DNA of 7,695 nucleotides, from contig JAMCQY010000053.1 of assembly GCA_023381945.1 (NCBI GenBank), positions 1-7,695 of the forward strand. The letters are read 5' to 3'. Within the stretch, counting starts at the first letter, position 1; every line of letters starts with the position of its first letter. Positions 1-5,947 of the stretch are shown here, piece after piece. The notes below the pieces were generated by a model. It did no database searches, was not told the origin of the DNA, and saw nothing but the letters and a program-made list of their open reading frames with translations. The DNA is from Deltaproteobacteria bacterium. GTDB lineage: Bacteria; Desulfobacterota; Desulfobaccia; Desulfobaccales; 0-14-0-80-60-11. Made by a program: the position numbers and the translations under genes.

Positions 1-28
1 TTCCTAAATGTTGTGTACGCAACTTCTC

Positions 29-122
29 AAAATCCCCCCTATCCCCCCTTTTTCAAAGGGGGGAACTCAGTGGAATTCCTTTAAAAGTCCCCCTTTGAAA
101 AAGGGGGATTTAGGGGGATTTG
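29..122. repeat. Paired C-rich hairpin repeat, copy A (outward-facing units)
   Basis: Two roughly 35-bp units lie in opposite orientation (29-63 and 87-121), so the whole segment can also fold as one long hairpin. Each unit is itself a perfect hairpin: CCCCCCTTT (43-51), loop TTC, AAAGGGGGG (55-63) in the first, and CCCCCTTT (89-96), loop GAA, AAAGGGGG (100-107) in the second. Each unit also carries an extra run of G/C (AGGGGGATTT type) on its outer side. Near-identical units occur at 7457-7538 in the reverse arrangement. The repeat lies downstream of the thioredoxin-like gene on the minus strand and could help end that transcript, which is inference. It codes for nothing visible. Confidence 0.85.
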
Positions 123-145
123 AAAAGCCAGCCGCCAGAAGAATC

Positions 146-163
146 TTTTGGCAAGCACTATAA
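146..163 (+). repeat. Solo copy of the end sequence of the 2372-2499 element
   Basis: This 18-bp sequence (TTTTGGCAAGCACTATAA) matches 16 of 18 positions with 2482-2499. It also resembles the reverse complement of 2372-2389. It lies about 24 bp after the C-rich hairpin pair, much as the copy at 2482 lies 25 bp after a REP pair. It may be the right end of a related small element whose left end lies before the window. Confidence 0.5.
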
Positions 164-195
164 CTTTGAACGTCAAACTTTGAACTTCGAACTAT
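162..195 (+). repeat. Short direct repeats of an ACTTTGAAC type
   Basis: The motif AACTTTGAAC at 162-171 recurs as AAACTTTGAAC at 175-185 and in a degenerate form (TTCGAAC) just after. These are simple imperfect direct repeats between the hairpin element and the end of the thioredoxin-like gene. A short inverted repeat (GAACT/AGTTC, about 188-202) overlaps the stop codon region. No function is evident. Confidence 0.5.
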
Positions 196-200
196 CAAGT

Positions 201-692
201 TCACTTCCCGATTAGTCCGGCCTCCTGGAGCCAGACGATCACTTGCTTCGTAGCCTCTTTCCCCTGAGACTCCAATCCGCCTTTCGCATTAAAGATCATG
301 AAGTGAGGGATTGCGTGGAGGCCGAGCTGCTGGGCCAACGGCGACTGCCAATCGATCTTGCCCTGCACTTCCGGCCGTTGGATGTTCACTTTTTTAATCG
401 CCAAGTCCGAACGCTTTTGGGCCAGTTGTTCCAACAATGGCGCCAGTCTCATGCATGGAGGACAAAGAGGGCTATAAAGGTCCACCACGGTGGTTTTGCC
501 CTTCGCCGGCAGCCGGTTAAGCTCAATAGTCTGGCCATACCGGCCCGCATTAGCATCCTGCACCGCCCCGGCGTAAGACTGGCCGGCCAGCCCCCCCGGC
601 AGGCAACTTAGAGCCGTCAAAACAATCACGGCTGCCTTAATCCGCCCTGCCATCGCGCTTAAATTAGAGCTCGTCCCGGTTTTGTCCATCAT
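201..692 (-). CDS. Exported thioredoxin-like protein (CPPC active site)
   Basis: This 163-aa protein is predicted to be exported and to act as a thiol-disulfide oxidoreductase outside the cytoplasmic membrane. A basic stretch (R17, K19) precedes a hydrophobic core (about 20-36), and AGA at 41-43 fits a signal peptidase I site. C30 is not in a convincing lipobox, so a lipoprotein is less likely. The mature part has a thioredoxin fold pattern: strand VVDLYSPL, then C77-P-P-C80, then a helix, and the cis-proline loop HAIPHFMIF with P129. Classical thioredoxins have CGPC; CPPC would change the redox potential, but the direction of catalysis cannot be read from sequence. The start overlaps the stop of the SPFH gene in an ATGA arrangement (689-692), which indicates translational coupling. 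A second ATG follows immediately, and M14 is a possible alternative start but lacks a ribosome binding site. Confidence 0.88.
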   Translation of the reverse strand: MMDKTGTSSNLSAMAGRIKAAVIVLTALSCLPGGLAGQSYAGAVQDANAGRYGQTIELNRLPAKGKTTVVDLYSPLCPPCMRLAPLLEQLAQKRSDLAIKKVNIQRPEVQGKIDWQSPLAQQLGLHAIPHFMIFNAKGGLESQGKEATKQVIVWLQEAGLIGK

Positions 693-1573
693 TTCCCCAG
701 CACCCCCCCAGTCTCGGTATTGAGAATAATCGGCAAGCCATCCTTGCCGCCCACAATAATGACCTTGGTGTTATTGGATTCGGCTAAATGGGAGGTGGCC
801 TCAATCCCCTTCCAGCGCAGCAGCTGATCGGAGATGCCCTGGGAGACTATCTTCTGAAAGTCCTGGACGCCCTGGGCCTCGATGCGTTTCCGCTCCGCTT
901 CCTGCCTTTCCTTGATCAGGACGAACTGCATGCGCTGCGCCTCCTGGTCCGCGGCCAGCTTGGCGTTGATCGCCTCCACCACCTGCTTGGGCAGATCGAT
1001 CTTGCGCAACAGGATGTTTTCCACCATCACCCCCCGCTTCCCCAGGTTCTCTTCCAGGTCCTTATAGATTTCGTTGGAGACCAGCTCGCGGCCGGAGGTG
1101 TAGAGGTCTTTTGCCTCATGTTTAACGGTGGCGGCCCGGATGGCCGCCCGGAACTGGGGCTTAACCACCACCTCATCGTAGTGGGGTCCCAACTGACGAT
1201 AAACCCGGTCGGCCTGATCCGGCAACAGGTGATACAGGCAGGAGACCTCCAGCACCACGTTTAAACCTTCCCGGGACGGCGCTTCGGCGTGTTCGAATAC
1301 TTCCCGGGTGCGCACGCTCATCAGTTCCACCGATGATAAGGGATTGATCAGGTGAATGCCTTCAGTGATGGTGCCGTAAATCTTGCCCATGAAAACCAGC
1401 ACCCCCACATTCCCCGGCGGCACTACTTTCACCATGGAGTAGATCAAGGTGCCGGCCAACACCAAAACCGCCAGCAGGTAACGTAGTTTTGGATGAAGCT
1501 GCATCTGCGGCAACTCTTTGCCGAACACCAGCAGCGCCAGGGCGATGAGAACTCCCAACAAAAATAGACTCAT
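689..1573 (-). CDS. SPFH/prohibitin-family membrane protein
   Basis: This 294-aa protein belongs to the prohibitin branch of the SPFH (stomatin/prohibitin/flotillin/HflKC) superfamily. These proteins form large membrane-bound ring assemblies and act as scaffolds, often for proteases or redox and respiratory complexes. Two hydrophobic segments (about 2-17 and 31-48) precede the SPFH domain (about 50-200), which opens with VPPGNVGVLVFMGK. The stretch ENILLRKIDLP followed by AINAKLAADQEAQRM and the charged coiled-coil KERQEAERKRIEAQG (about 200-240) is highly typical of prohibitins, as is the C-terminal WKGIEAT (254-260). Most bacterial prohibitins have a single N-terminal anchor; the extra segment suggests a short membrane hairpin. 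A modest purine-rich AAAGAG lies upstream of the ATG. It is followed with a 4-bp overlap by the thioredoxin-like gene and preceded at 82 bp by the 207-aa gene, suggesting one operon. No NfeD-type partner is visible. Confidence 0.93.
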   Translation of the reverse strand: MSLFLLGVLIALALLVFGKELPQMQLHPKLRYLLAVLVLAGTLIYSMVKVVPPGNVGVLVFMGKIYGTITEGIHLINPLSSVELMSVRTREVFEHAEAPSREGLNVVLEVSCLYHLLPDQADRVYRQLGPHYDEVVVKPQFRAAIRAATVKHEAKDLYTSGRELVSNEIYKDLEENLGKRGVMVENILLRKIDLPKQVVEAINAKLAADQEAQRMQFVLIKERQEAERKRIEAQGVQDFQKIVSQGISDQLLRWKGIEATSHLAESNNTKVIIVGGKDGLPIILNTETGGVLGK

Positions 1574-1655
1574 TTTCTGCTCTTTCCCAGGTTGCCGGCG
1601 AAAGGTGAAGCGGCAAAAATTTGGCTTGTTAAATTTCGCCTAGGCTTTCCTTTGC

Positions 1656-2279
1656 TTATTTTTTTAAAAGTTGGCTCCGGGAGCGGCCCACATTGGCGAA
1701 CACCGCCTGAAAGTCCCGGTACAGCCTTTTGTTGTGCCGCACTCGATGGCATTTCTTCAGGTAAGTCTTGGGGTCAGGGTTGTCGGCCAGCAGGTCCAGT
1801 CCCTCCCAGCCCTCCCGCCGGGGATAAGCGTAATAGGGATAGGCCTTGTCCACTCCCCGGATGTAGGTCACCTGGGGCACCACCCATTCCAGCCTGGCCA
1901 GGTAGAGACGGTGCATGCCGTCATTGATGAGCAGAGCCACGGTGCCGTCCGCCTCGATCGACTCCTCTACAATGGGCGGATAGAGGTCATAGGTCGCCTC
2001 CGAGCCGTCCTCCTGTCTCACTGTATATGTTACGTAACCGTTCAGGTGTAACAGGTCCACCCCGTGCTCAGCCAGACTCCAGCGCAAATCCTGGGTCTTG
2101 CGCAACTCTTTCAACCACAGGTAATTCTGCGGCGGGTGGAGGGAATCGGTGTGAATCTGTTCCAGACTGATGAGGGCCCGCTCATAAATTAAAACTTCCG
2201 GCTGTTCCATGAGAGGAACTCGCCGGAGGCAACTAATTAATTCCCCTGCAGAATGTCGTTGAAGGGCGATAATGTTCAT
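1656..2279 (-). CDS. Conserved-looking protein of unknown function, 207 aa
   Basis: I do not recognise this protein with certainty. It has no signal peptide or membrane segment and should be cytoplasmic. The centre contains VALLINDGMHRLYLAR (114-129). Its D-G-M-H-R core recalls the DGHHR-type box of the ParB/sulfiredoxin-like fold, which in that superfamily sits at a nucleotide-binding site. The comparison rests on a few residues and is a hypothesis. The C-terminal half is rich in aromatic and basic residues: AYPYYAYP (146-153) followed by a basic tail (KKCHRVRHNKRLYRDF). The ATG at 2279 is supported by AGGTGG at 2291-2296 with 11-nt spacing; M24 (2210) has no such site. It lies 82 bp upstream of the SPFH gene on the same strand and is probably first in that transcription unit. 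The three may share a physiological role, but nothing in the sequence shows which. Confidence 0.8.
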   Translation of the reverse strand: MNIIALQRHSAGELISCLRRVPLMEQPEVLIYERALISLEQIHTDSLHPPQNYLWLKELRKTQDLRWSLAEHGVDLLHLNGYVTYTVRQEDGSEATYDLYPPIVEESIEADGTVALLINDGMHRLYLARLEWVVPQVTYIRGVDKAYPYYAYPRREGWEGLDLLADNPDPKTYLKKCHRVRHNKRLYRDFQAVFANVGRSRSQLLKK

Positions 2280-2371
2280 TTATTAAAACGCCACCTGATT
2301 AATGTTCAGAATTTAGATATCTGCCGCAAGATATTATCATCATTCCTCCATCCCTGGGAATTTTTTTATAA

Positions 2372-2499
2372 TTATAGCAATTGCCAAAATAATTTCTTGT
2401 AGGGGCGCACCCGCGTGTGCGCCCTCTTGCGGGCGGATACATGGGTCCGCCCCTACAATCCATCGGGTTATCGGAAAAAACTTTTGGCAAACGCTATAA
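2372..2499. mobile_element. Small non-coding element with inverted ends enclosing a REP pair
   Basis: The ends are an inverted repeat: TTATAGCAATTGCCAAAA (2372-2389) and TTTTGGCAAACGCTATAA (2482-2499), which match at 16 of 18 positions when one is reversed. Inside lies a two-palindrome REP cluster at 2399-2456. The arrangement, about 128 bp without coding capacity, resembles a MITE-like element, but no clear target-site duplication is visible. A third copy of the end sequence occurs at 146-163. The element sits in the upstream region of the 207-aa gene, so its left half may influence that gene's transcription. Confidence 0.5.
2399..2456. repeat. REP-like palindrome pair (BIME-like)
   Basis: The segment begins with GTAGGGGCG and ends with its exact reverse complement CGCCCCTAC. 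Within it are two hairpins: GGGCGCAC (2403-2410) with GTGCGCCC (2417-2424), and GGGCGGA (2431-2437) with TCCGCCC (2446-2452). The GTAG tetranucleotide next to a GC-rich stem is the hallmark of REP sequences mobilised by RAYT transposases. Single-hairpin relatives flank the RAYT gene at 5921, 6560 and 6616. Confidence 0.75.
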
Positions 2500-2580
2500 G
2501 CTATAAATGCTTCTCCGGCCGAGAGGTATGCTGGCGGGGCTAAAAGAGACGCGGCCTCATAGCGGACGCTTAATAGGCTG

Positions 2581-2636
2581 GAGGCAGGATATGCTAAAGG
2601 GCGGTCTTTGACCGCCCTTTAGCTACCTCATTTTTT
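2581..2636 (+). terminator. Strong intrinsic terminator-like hairpin with no plus-strand gene before it
   Basis: GCTAAAGGGCGGTC (2593-2606), loop TTT, GACCGCCCTTTAGC (2610-2623) is a perfect 14-bp stem. GAGG (2581-2584) and CCTC (2626-2629) can extend it across an internal loop. ATTTTTT follows directly (2630-2636), so on the plus strand it fits a Rho-independent terminator. On the minus strand the hairpin is not followed by a T-tract, so it would serve the small gene at 2706 less well. There is no convincing plus-strand coding sequence in 2280-2590. It may end a small RNA or stop antisense transcription. Confidence 0.65.
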
Positions 2637-2705
2637 AAAAAAATTACCGATTAATCCTGGTTACTCATGTCCTCAGGGAGAGGATAAATTTTGAAAAAAT
2701 CGGCC

Positions 2706-2924
2706 TCAACAATTACCGCGCATCCCCCCGCTGATCGGCCCGAAAAGAAAAGGCCCGAACCAGTCTTGAATGATGTAACCGCAGATAGGCTCAGCGTCGG
2801 TAACGTCAGCCTGCTGGTCGGTGGAGGTTTCCAATAGGTGGAGATTACCAGCCGTCAGCAAATCATCCTGCAGCGGCTCCGCCAGCCACACCAGGAAATA
2901 GTTGTCTTGGTCTAATTTTGCCAT
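2706..2924 (-). CDS. Small protein of unknown function, 72 aa
   Basis: I do not recognise this protein. It is acidic in its first two thirds, with no signal peptide or membrane helix. Its sequence is strand-like near the start (NYFLVWLAEPL, 8-18), and it ends in an aromatic and glycine-rich tail (DWFGPFLFGP, 54-63) with cysteines at 48 and 72. Support for translation is the AAGGA site seven to eight bases upstream of the ATG. The upstream region also holds a 13-bp palindrome. The gene stands alone between two gene-poor stretches on the strand of its neighbours. An overlapping plus-strand reading frame from a TTG at 2692 (about 49 codons, with AGAGGA upstream) competes with it but has a poorer start. 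Confidence 0.5.
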   Translation of the reverse strand: MAKLDQDNYFLVWLAEPLQDDLLTAGNLHLLETSTDQQADVTDAEPICGYIIQDWFGPFLFGPISGGMRGNC

Positions 2925-2946
2925 AAGTTTATCCTTGCCATATTAG

Positions 2947-2959
2947 ATGCAATTTGCAT
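2947..2959. promoter_or_regulatory. Perfect 13-bp palindrome upstream of the 72-aa gene
   Basis: ATGCAA-T-TTGCAT is a perfect inverted repeat with one central base. It lies about 23 bp upstream of the ATG of the 72-aa gene on the minus strand, where an operator could sit. No regulator can be named, and a palindrome of this size could arise by chance in an AT-rich spacer. Confidence 0.25.
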
Positions 2960-3013
2960 TCCAGTCGTTAATAAAAAAGCGGCCATCATTCCTTTTTCTT
3001 CATTATTTTATTC

Positions 3014-3043
3014 TGCGTCTTTGCGCCTTTGCGTCTTGGCGTG
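3014..3043 (+). repeat. Tandem 8-bp repeat (TGCGYCTT)
   Basis: TGCGTCTT (3014-3021), TGCGCCTT (3022-3029) and TGCGTCTT (3030-3037) follow each other without gaps and are followed by a degenerate GGCGTG. The array ends five bases before the stop codon of the DNA glycosylase gene (minus strand). Similar TTTGCG-type tandem repeats are common spacers in environmental bacterial genomes; this is general recollection and was not searched. Confidence 0.7.
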
Positions 3044-3048
3044 CGATA

Positions 3049-3705
3049 TCATTCCGGCCAGCCCTGCAGGAAACAGGAATCGCACCGCGGTTGCGGCCGG
3101 CAGTACTCCTTGCCCAGCCGCACCAGCAAGGCATGATATTCCTGATAGAGCCCCACATCGGCGGCCAAATGATCCATAAACAATCCGCGCAATTCCTCGT
3201 AGGCGCAGACTTCCGGCAGCAACTGGTGCCGGCTTAAAATCCGGAAAGTATAGGCGTCCACCACAAAAGTTGGCTTATTCAGGGCATAAAGCAGAATGCT
3301 GTCTGCGGTCTCCGGGCCAATGCCCTTTACCTCCAACAGCCGATGCCGCAAGTCTTCCAGGTCGCCATCGGCCATAACCTCCATGGAGCCGTCATACTGC
3401 CCCTGCAATAAGTCTGAAAAATTCTTCACTCGCCGGGCCTTGATATTATAGTAGCCTGCCGGGCGGATAAGCTGGGCAAGTTCCGTCTCGGGCAGGTCGT
3501 GCAGGGCTTGCGGCTCCAGGAGGTGCCGTTCTCTAAGCGCCGCGATAGCCCGGGCCACGTTGCCCCAGTTGGTGTTCTGGGTCAGGATGGCCCCCAACGC
3601 CACTTCGAAGGGCGTCTCTCCGGGCCACCACCCTTGGGGCCCGAAGGCCTCCCATAATTTGTTGTATAACTCCTTGAGCATTTTCCCCACTTTGGCTGGA
3701 GTCAT
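3049..3705 (-). CDS. Endonuclease III-family DNA glycosylase (HhH-GPD), MagIII-like
   Basis: This 218-aa protein is a base-excision repair glycosylase of the HhH-GPD superfamily. The WWPGETPFEVALGAILTQNT segment (26-45) and IRPAGYYNIKARR (80-92) are typical of the endonuclease III-like branch that includes Helicobacter MagIII, a 3-methyladenine glycosylase. The helix-hairpin-helix is LLEVKGIGPETADSILLYAL (123-142), and the catalytic aspartate is D150 in FVVDAYTFR. Endonuclease III has a lyase lysine in its GVGRKTA motif; here the matching residue is E132, so a monofunctional glycosylase is more likely than an AP lyase. The C-terminal iron-sulfur region keeps C202, C208 and C211, but the fourth ligand position holds proline and the protein ends two residues later. 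GAGGAG lies just upstream of the ATG at 3705; M9 is an alternative start. It is divergent from the RACo-like gene. Confidence 0.9.
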   Translation of the reverse strand: MTPAKVGKMLKELYNKLWEAFGPQGWWPGETPFEVALGAILTQNTNWGNVARAIAALRERHLLEPQALHDLPETELAQLIRPAGYYNIKARRVKNFSDLLQGQYDGSMEVMADGDLEDLRHRLLEVKGIGPETADSILLYALNKPTFVVDAYTFRILSRHQLLPEVCAYEELRGLFMDHLAADVGLYQEYHALLVRLGKEYCRPQPRCDSCFLQGWPE

Positions 3706-3971
3706 CTTACTCCTCGAAAATCGTTGCCGGACTACGAAGCCGCAAACTGAGGCGGTCGTACCATTTTAACATTTTTCTTTGGCTGGGGCTTGTGATAGAA
3801 TACGCGAACTAGGTGTTCTCTAATGGGAAATTTCCCGGCGGACGCTTTTGGCGCCTTCTCTCAAGATCAAAAAGAATCTGACCTGTGGGGACTAACCTTG
3901 GGTTCGGCCTCCATAAAGCTCGTTGACTGGTGCAGCTTTTGATCATCGACTATCATTAACAGGACCGAATC
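3706..3971. other. Divergent intergenic region with possible structured leader
   Basis: This 266-bp stretch separates the glycosylase (minus) from the RACo-like gene (plus) and should hold both promoters. Visible structure includes a perfect 12-bp palindrome GGGAAATTTCCC (3825-3836) and a long-range inverted repeat GATCAAAAAG (3865-3874) with CTTTTGATC (3936-3944). The latter could form a stem in the RACo leader RNA. I looked for known riboswitch cores, including the cobalamin-type GCCACTG box, and did not find one. A plus-strand extended -10 candidate is listed separately. No convincing coding sequence is present. Confidence 0.5.
3793..3801 (+). promoter_or_regulatory. Candidate extended -10 promoter for the RACo-like gene
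   Basis: TGATAGAAT matches an extended -10 (TGN followed by a TATAAT-like hexamer, TAGAAT at 3796-3801). There is no good TTGACA-like box 17 bp upstream, which extended -10 promoters can tolerate. Transcription would start near 3808 and leave a leader of about 160 nt before the TTG start codon. Confidence 0.25.
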
Positions 3972-5906
3972 TTGACTAAACGCGTCACTTTCAAGCCATA
4001 TGATCTTACCGTTGAGGTCCCGGAAGGTGAAAATCTGCTGCGGGTCGCCCTGCAGGCCGGGGTGCATATCAATGCCTCTTGCGGCGGCGAGGGCGTCTGC
4101 GGCAAGTGCCGCATCCTCCTGGAAGAAGGCGAACTGGACAGCCTCCGCTCCGGCCTTCTAAGTGATGACGAGTGGAACTTGGGCTACCGCCAGGCCTGCC
4201 AGTGCCAGGTAGTTTCCGACGTGGTGGTGCGTATTCCGCCCGAATCGCTCCTGGACCGCCGCACCCTCACCCGCCGCCGGGGCGGCATTGGCCTGCGTCC
4301 CAGCCCCCTGGACCTGGAGGCCTTGAAGGCCGAAGGCCTCTATAACCCGGCCTTCAAAAAAAGATTTGTCAAACTGCCGCCGCCCACGCCGCCTGATAAC
4401 ATCAACGATTTATCCAGGCTGGAGCACGGGCTGGCCCGCCAGCATGCCGTGGAGAGCCTCACCCTGGACTTCTACTTCCTGCGCAAGCTGGGCCGGGTTA
4501 TGCGCGAGCAAAACTTTCAGGTGACCGCCACCCTCGACTTTTCCCGGCGCCGCTACCGTTCCCCGCACCTGATCAACGTCGAGGCTGGCGACACTACTCA
4601 GCGTCACTTCGCCCTCGCCATCGACATCGGCACCACCACCGTCTGGGTGCAGCTCCTGGACCTGGCCAAGGGCGAGATCCTGGGCCAGGCCGCAGACTAC
4701 AACGCCCAGATGAGCTACGGCGACGACGTCATCAGCCGCATCATTTACAGCCAGAAAGAGCAGGGCCTGCAAAAGCTGCAACGCTCGGTAGCGGCCACCA
4801 TCAACCAGGTGCTGCACCGGCTGCTGAAGCAACACAAGCTGCCGGTGGATGAGGTTTCCCACATCACGGTGGCCGCCAATACCACCATGACCCATCTCTT
4901 TTATGGCATTGATCCCAAATTTATCCGCCTGTCGCCTTACACTCCCACAGCCGGCAGCATTCCCTCGATCCGGGCCCGGGATCTGGGCCTGGAGGTGCCG
5001 GACCACGTGGCGGTCTACAGCGTCAGCTCCGTATCCAGCTACGTGGGCGGCGACATTGTCGCGGGCATCCTGGCTTCCGGTATCTATAAGGATCCTAAAC
5101 TCACCCTGTTCATCGACATCGGCACCAACGGCGAGATCGTCATCGGCAACCAGGCCTGGCTGGCCACCGCCGCCTGCTCCGCCGGCCCCGCCTTCGAAGG
5201 CGGCGGCATCAAGTTCGGCATGCGGGCCGCCTCCGGAGCCATCGAGGACGTCATCATCAATCCCGAGACCTATGAGCCCTCCCTGATCACCATCGACATG
5301 GTGAAGCCCAAGGGCATCGCCGGCTCCGGTCTGATCAACCTGGTCGCCGCCATGATGGAAGCGGATATCATTTCGCCCAACGGCAAGCTGCGCGAAGATT
5401 TGCCTACCCCCCGCATCCGCCGGGGAGACAGCGGTCTGGAGTACGTCCTGGTCTTCGCTTCCGACACGCATAGCGGGGAAGACCTCACCATCAGCGAAGC
5501 CGACATTGACAACCTGATGCGGGCCAAAGGCGCCATGTTCGCCGGCTATGTCACCCTGTTGGAAAGCGTCGGCCTCAAGCTCCAGGATCTGGAGCAAGTA
5601 ATCCTGGCCGGGGCCTTCGGGAATTTTATCAACATCGAAAACGCCATCGCCATCGGCCTCTTGCCCGACCTGCCCCGGGACCGTTTCCAATTCGTGGGCA
5701 ACGCCTCCCTCCAGGGGGCCACCCTGCTGGCCTTCTCCCGGGAATTGCTTTCCGAAGAGCGCCGGGTGGCCGAAATGATGACCAACTTCGAACTCTCCGA
5801 AACCCCGGGCTTCATGGATCAGTACATCGCCGCCCTGTTCCTGCCCCACACCAAGATGGAATACTTCCGCACCGTTACCGAACGGTTGCGGGCCGCCAAG
5901 GAGTAA
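3972..5906 (+). CDS. RACo-like corrinoid-protein reductive activator (2Fe-2S ferredoxin plus ASKHA ATPase domains)
   Basis: This 644-aa protein has the length and domain order of RACo, which uses ATP hydrolysis to reduce the Co(II) form of corrinoid iron-sulfur proteins or methyltransferase corrinoid proteins to active Co(I). Residues 1-90 are a plant-type ferredoxin: C37-X5-C43-X2-C46 and a fourth cysteine at C76 (RQACQC; C78 is nearby) bind [2Fe-2S]. A linker and middle domain follow. The C-terminal ASKHA (actin/Hsp70-like) ATPase has phosphate loops AIDIGTTTV (216-224) and FIDIGTNGEIV (380-390), the GPAFEGGGI region, and AGAFGNFINIENA near the end. The start is TTG at 3972, preceded by AGGA (3961-3964) at 7-nt spacing; the next in-frame ATG is far inside the ferredoxin-linker region. 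The acetogen homologue is called acsV, but no acs genes or methyltransferases are adjacent, so the partner is unknown. Codon use is strongly GC-rich, creating long antisense frames that are not genes. Confidence 0.92.
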   Translation: MTKRVTFKPYDLTVEVPEGENLLRVALQAGVHINASCGGEGVCGKCRILLEEGELDSLRSGLLSDDEWNLGYRQACQCQVVSDVVVRIPPESLLDRRTLTRRRGGIGLRPSPLDLEALKAEGLYNPAFKKRFVKLPPPTPPDNINDLSRLEHGLARQHAVESLTLDFYFLRKLGRVMREQNFQVTATLDFSRRRYRSPHLINVEAGDTTQRHFALAIDIGTTTVWVQLLDLAKGEILGQAADYNAQMSYGDDVISRIIYSQKEQGLQKLQRSVAATINQVLHRLLKQHKLPVDEVSHITVAANTTMTHLFYGIDPKFIRLSPYTPTAGSIPSIRARDLGLEVPDHVAVYSVSSVSSYVGGDIVAGILASGIYKDPKLTLFIDIGTNGEIVIGNQAWLATAACSAGPAFEGGGIKFGMRAASGAIEDVIINPETYEPSLITIDMVKPKGIAGSGLINLVAAMMEADIISPNGKLREDLPTPRIRRGDSGLEYVLVFASDTHSGEDLTISEADIDNLMRAKGAMFAGYVTLLESVGLKLQDLEQVILAGAFGNFINIENAIAIGLLPDLPRDRFQFVGNASLQGATLLAFSRELLSEERRVAEMMTNFELSETPGFMDQYIAALFLPHTKMEYFRTVTERLRAAKE

Positions 5907-5920
5907 TTCTGCTTTCTGTC

Positions 5921-5947
5921 GTAGGGGCACAGCGTGCCGTGCCCTAC
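5921..5947. repeat. REP palindrome at the 3' end of the RAYT gene
   Basis: GTAGGGGCAC and GTGCCCTAC form an imperfect stem separated by a short GC-rich loop, with GTAG at both outer ends when read on each strand. It fills the gap between the convergent RACo-like and RAYT genes, and the RAYT stop codon TAG (5944-5946, minus strand) lies inside its GTAG box. It could also act as a two-way transcription barrier. Confidence 0.85.

Noticed and set aside
29..122. CRISPR-like reading of the repeated C-rich hairpins
   Set aside because: There are only two units in opposite orientation, no regular spacers and no cas genes.
788..1264. 158-codon plus-strand frame opposite the SPFH gene
   Set aside because: It is antisense to a clearly recognised prohibitin and has a leucine/histidine-rich composition without motifs.
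2299..2490. 63-codon minus-strand frame across the REP pair
   Set aside because: It runs through palindromic repeat DNA and AT-rich spacer, with no protein-like composition.
2507..2611. 34-codon plus-strand frame ending inside the orphan terminator
   Set aside because: No ribosome binding site precedes its ATG, and its stop lies within the hairpin loop region, so a non-coding RNA is the simpler reading.
2692..2841. Plus-strand frame from TTG at 2692, about 49 codons, with AGAGGA upstream
   Set aside because: It has a rare start, is short, and has low-complexity content (KKSAST, PEKKRPEP). It overlaps the better-supported minus-strand 72-aa gene.
3808..3971. Cobalamin or SAM riboswitch before the RACo-like gene
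   Set aside because: It would make biological sense, but the conserved cobalamin box and SAM-I core are not present.
4410..5930. Long 506-codon open frame on the minus strand opposite the RACo-like gene
   Set aside because: It is a shadow of a GC-rich gene. Its product is glycine-, valine- and aspartate-rich with no family pattern, and the plus-strand frame has clear catalytic motifs.
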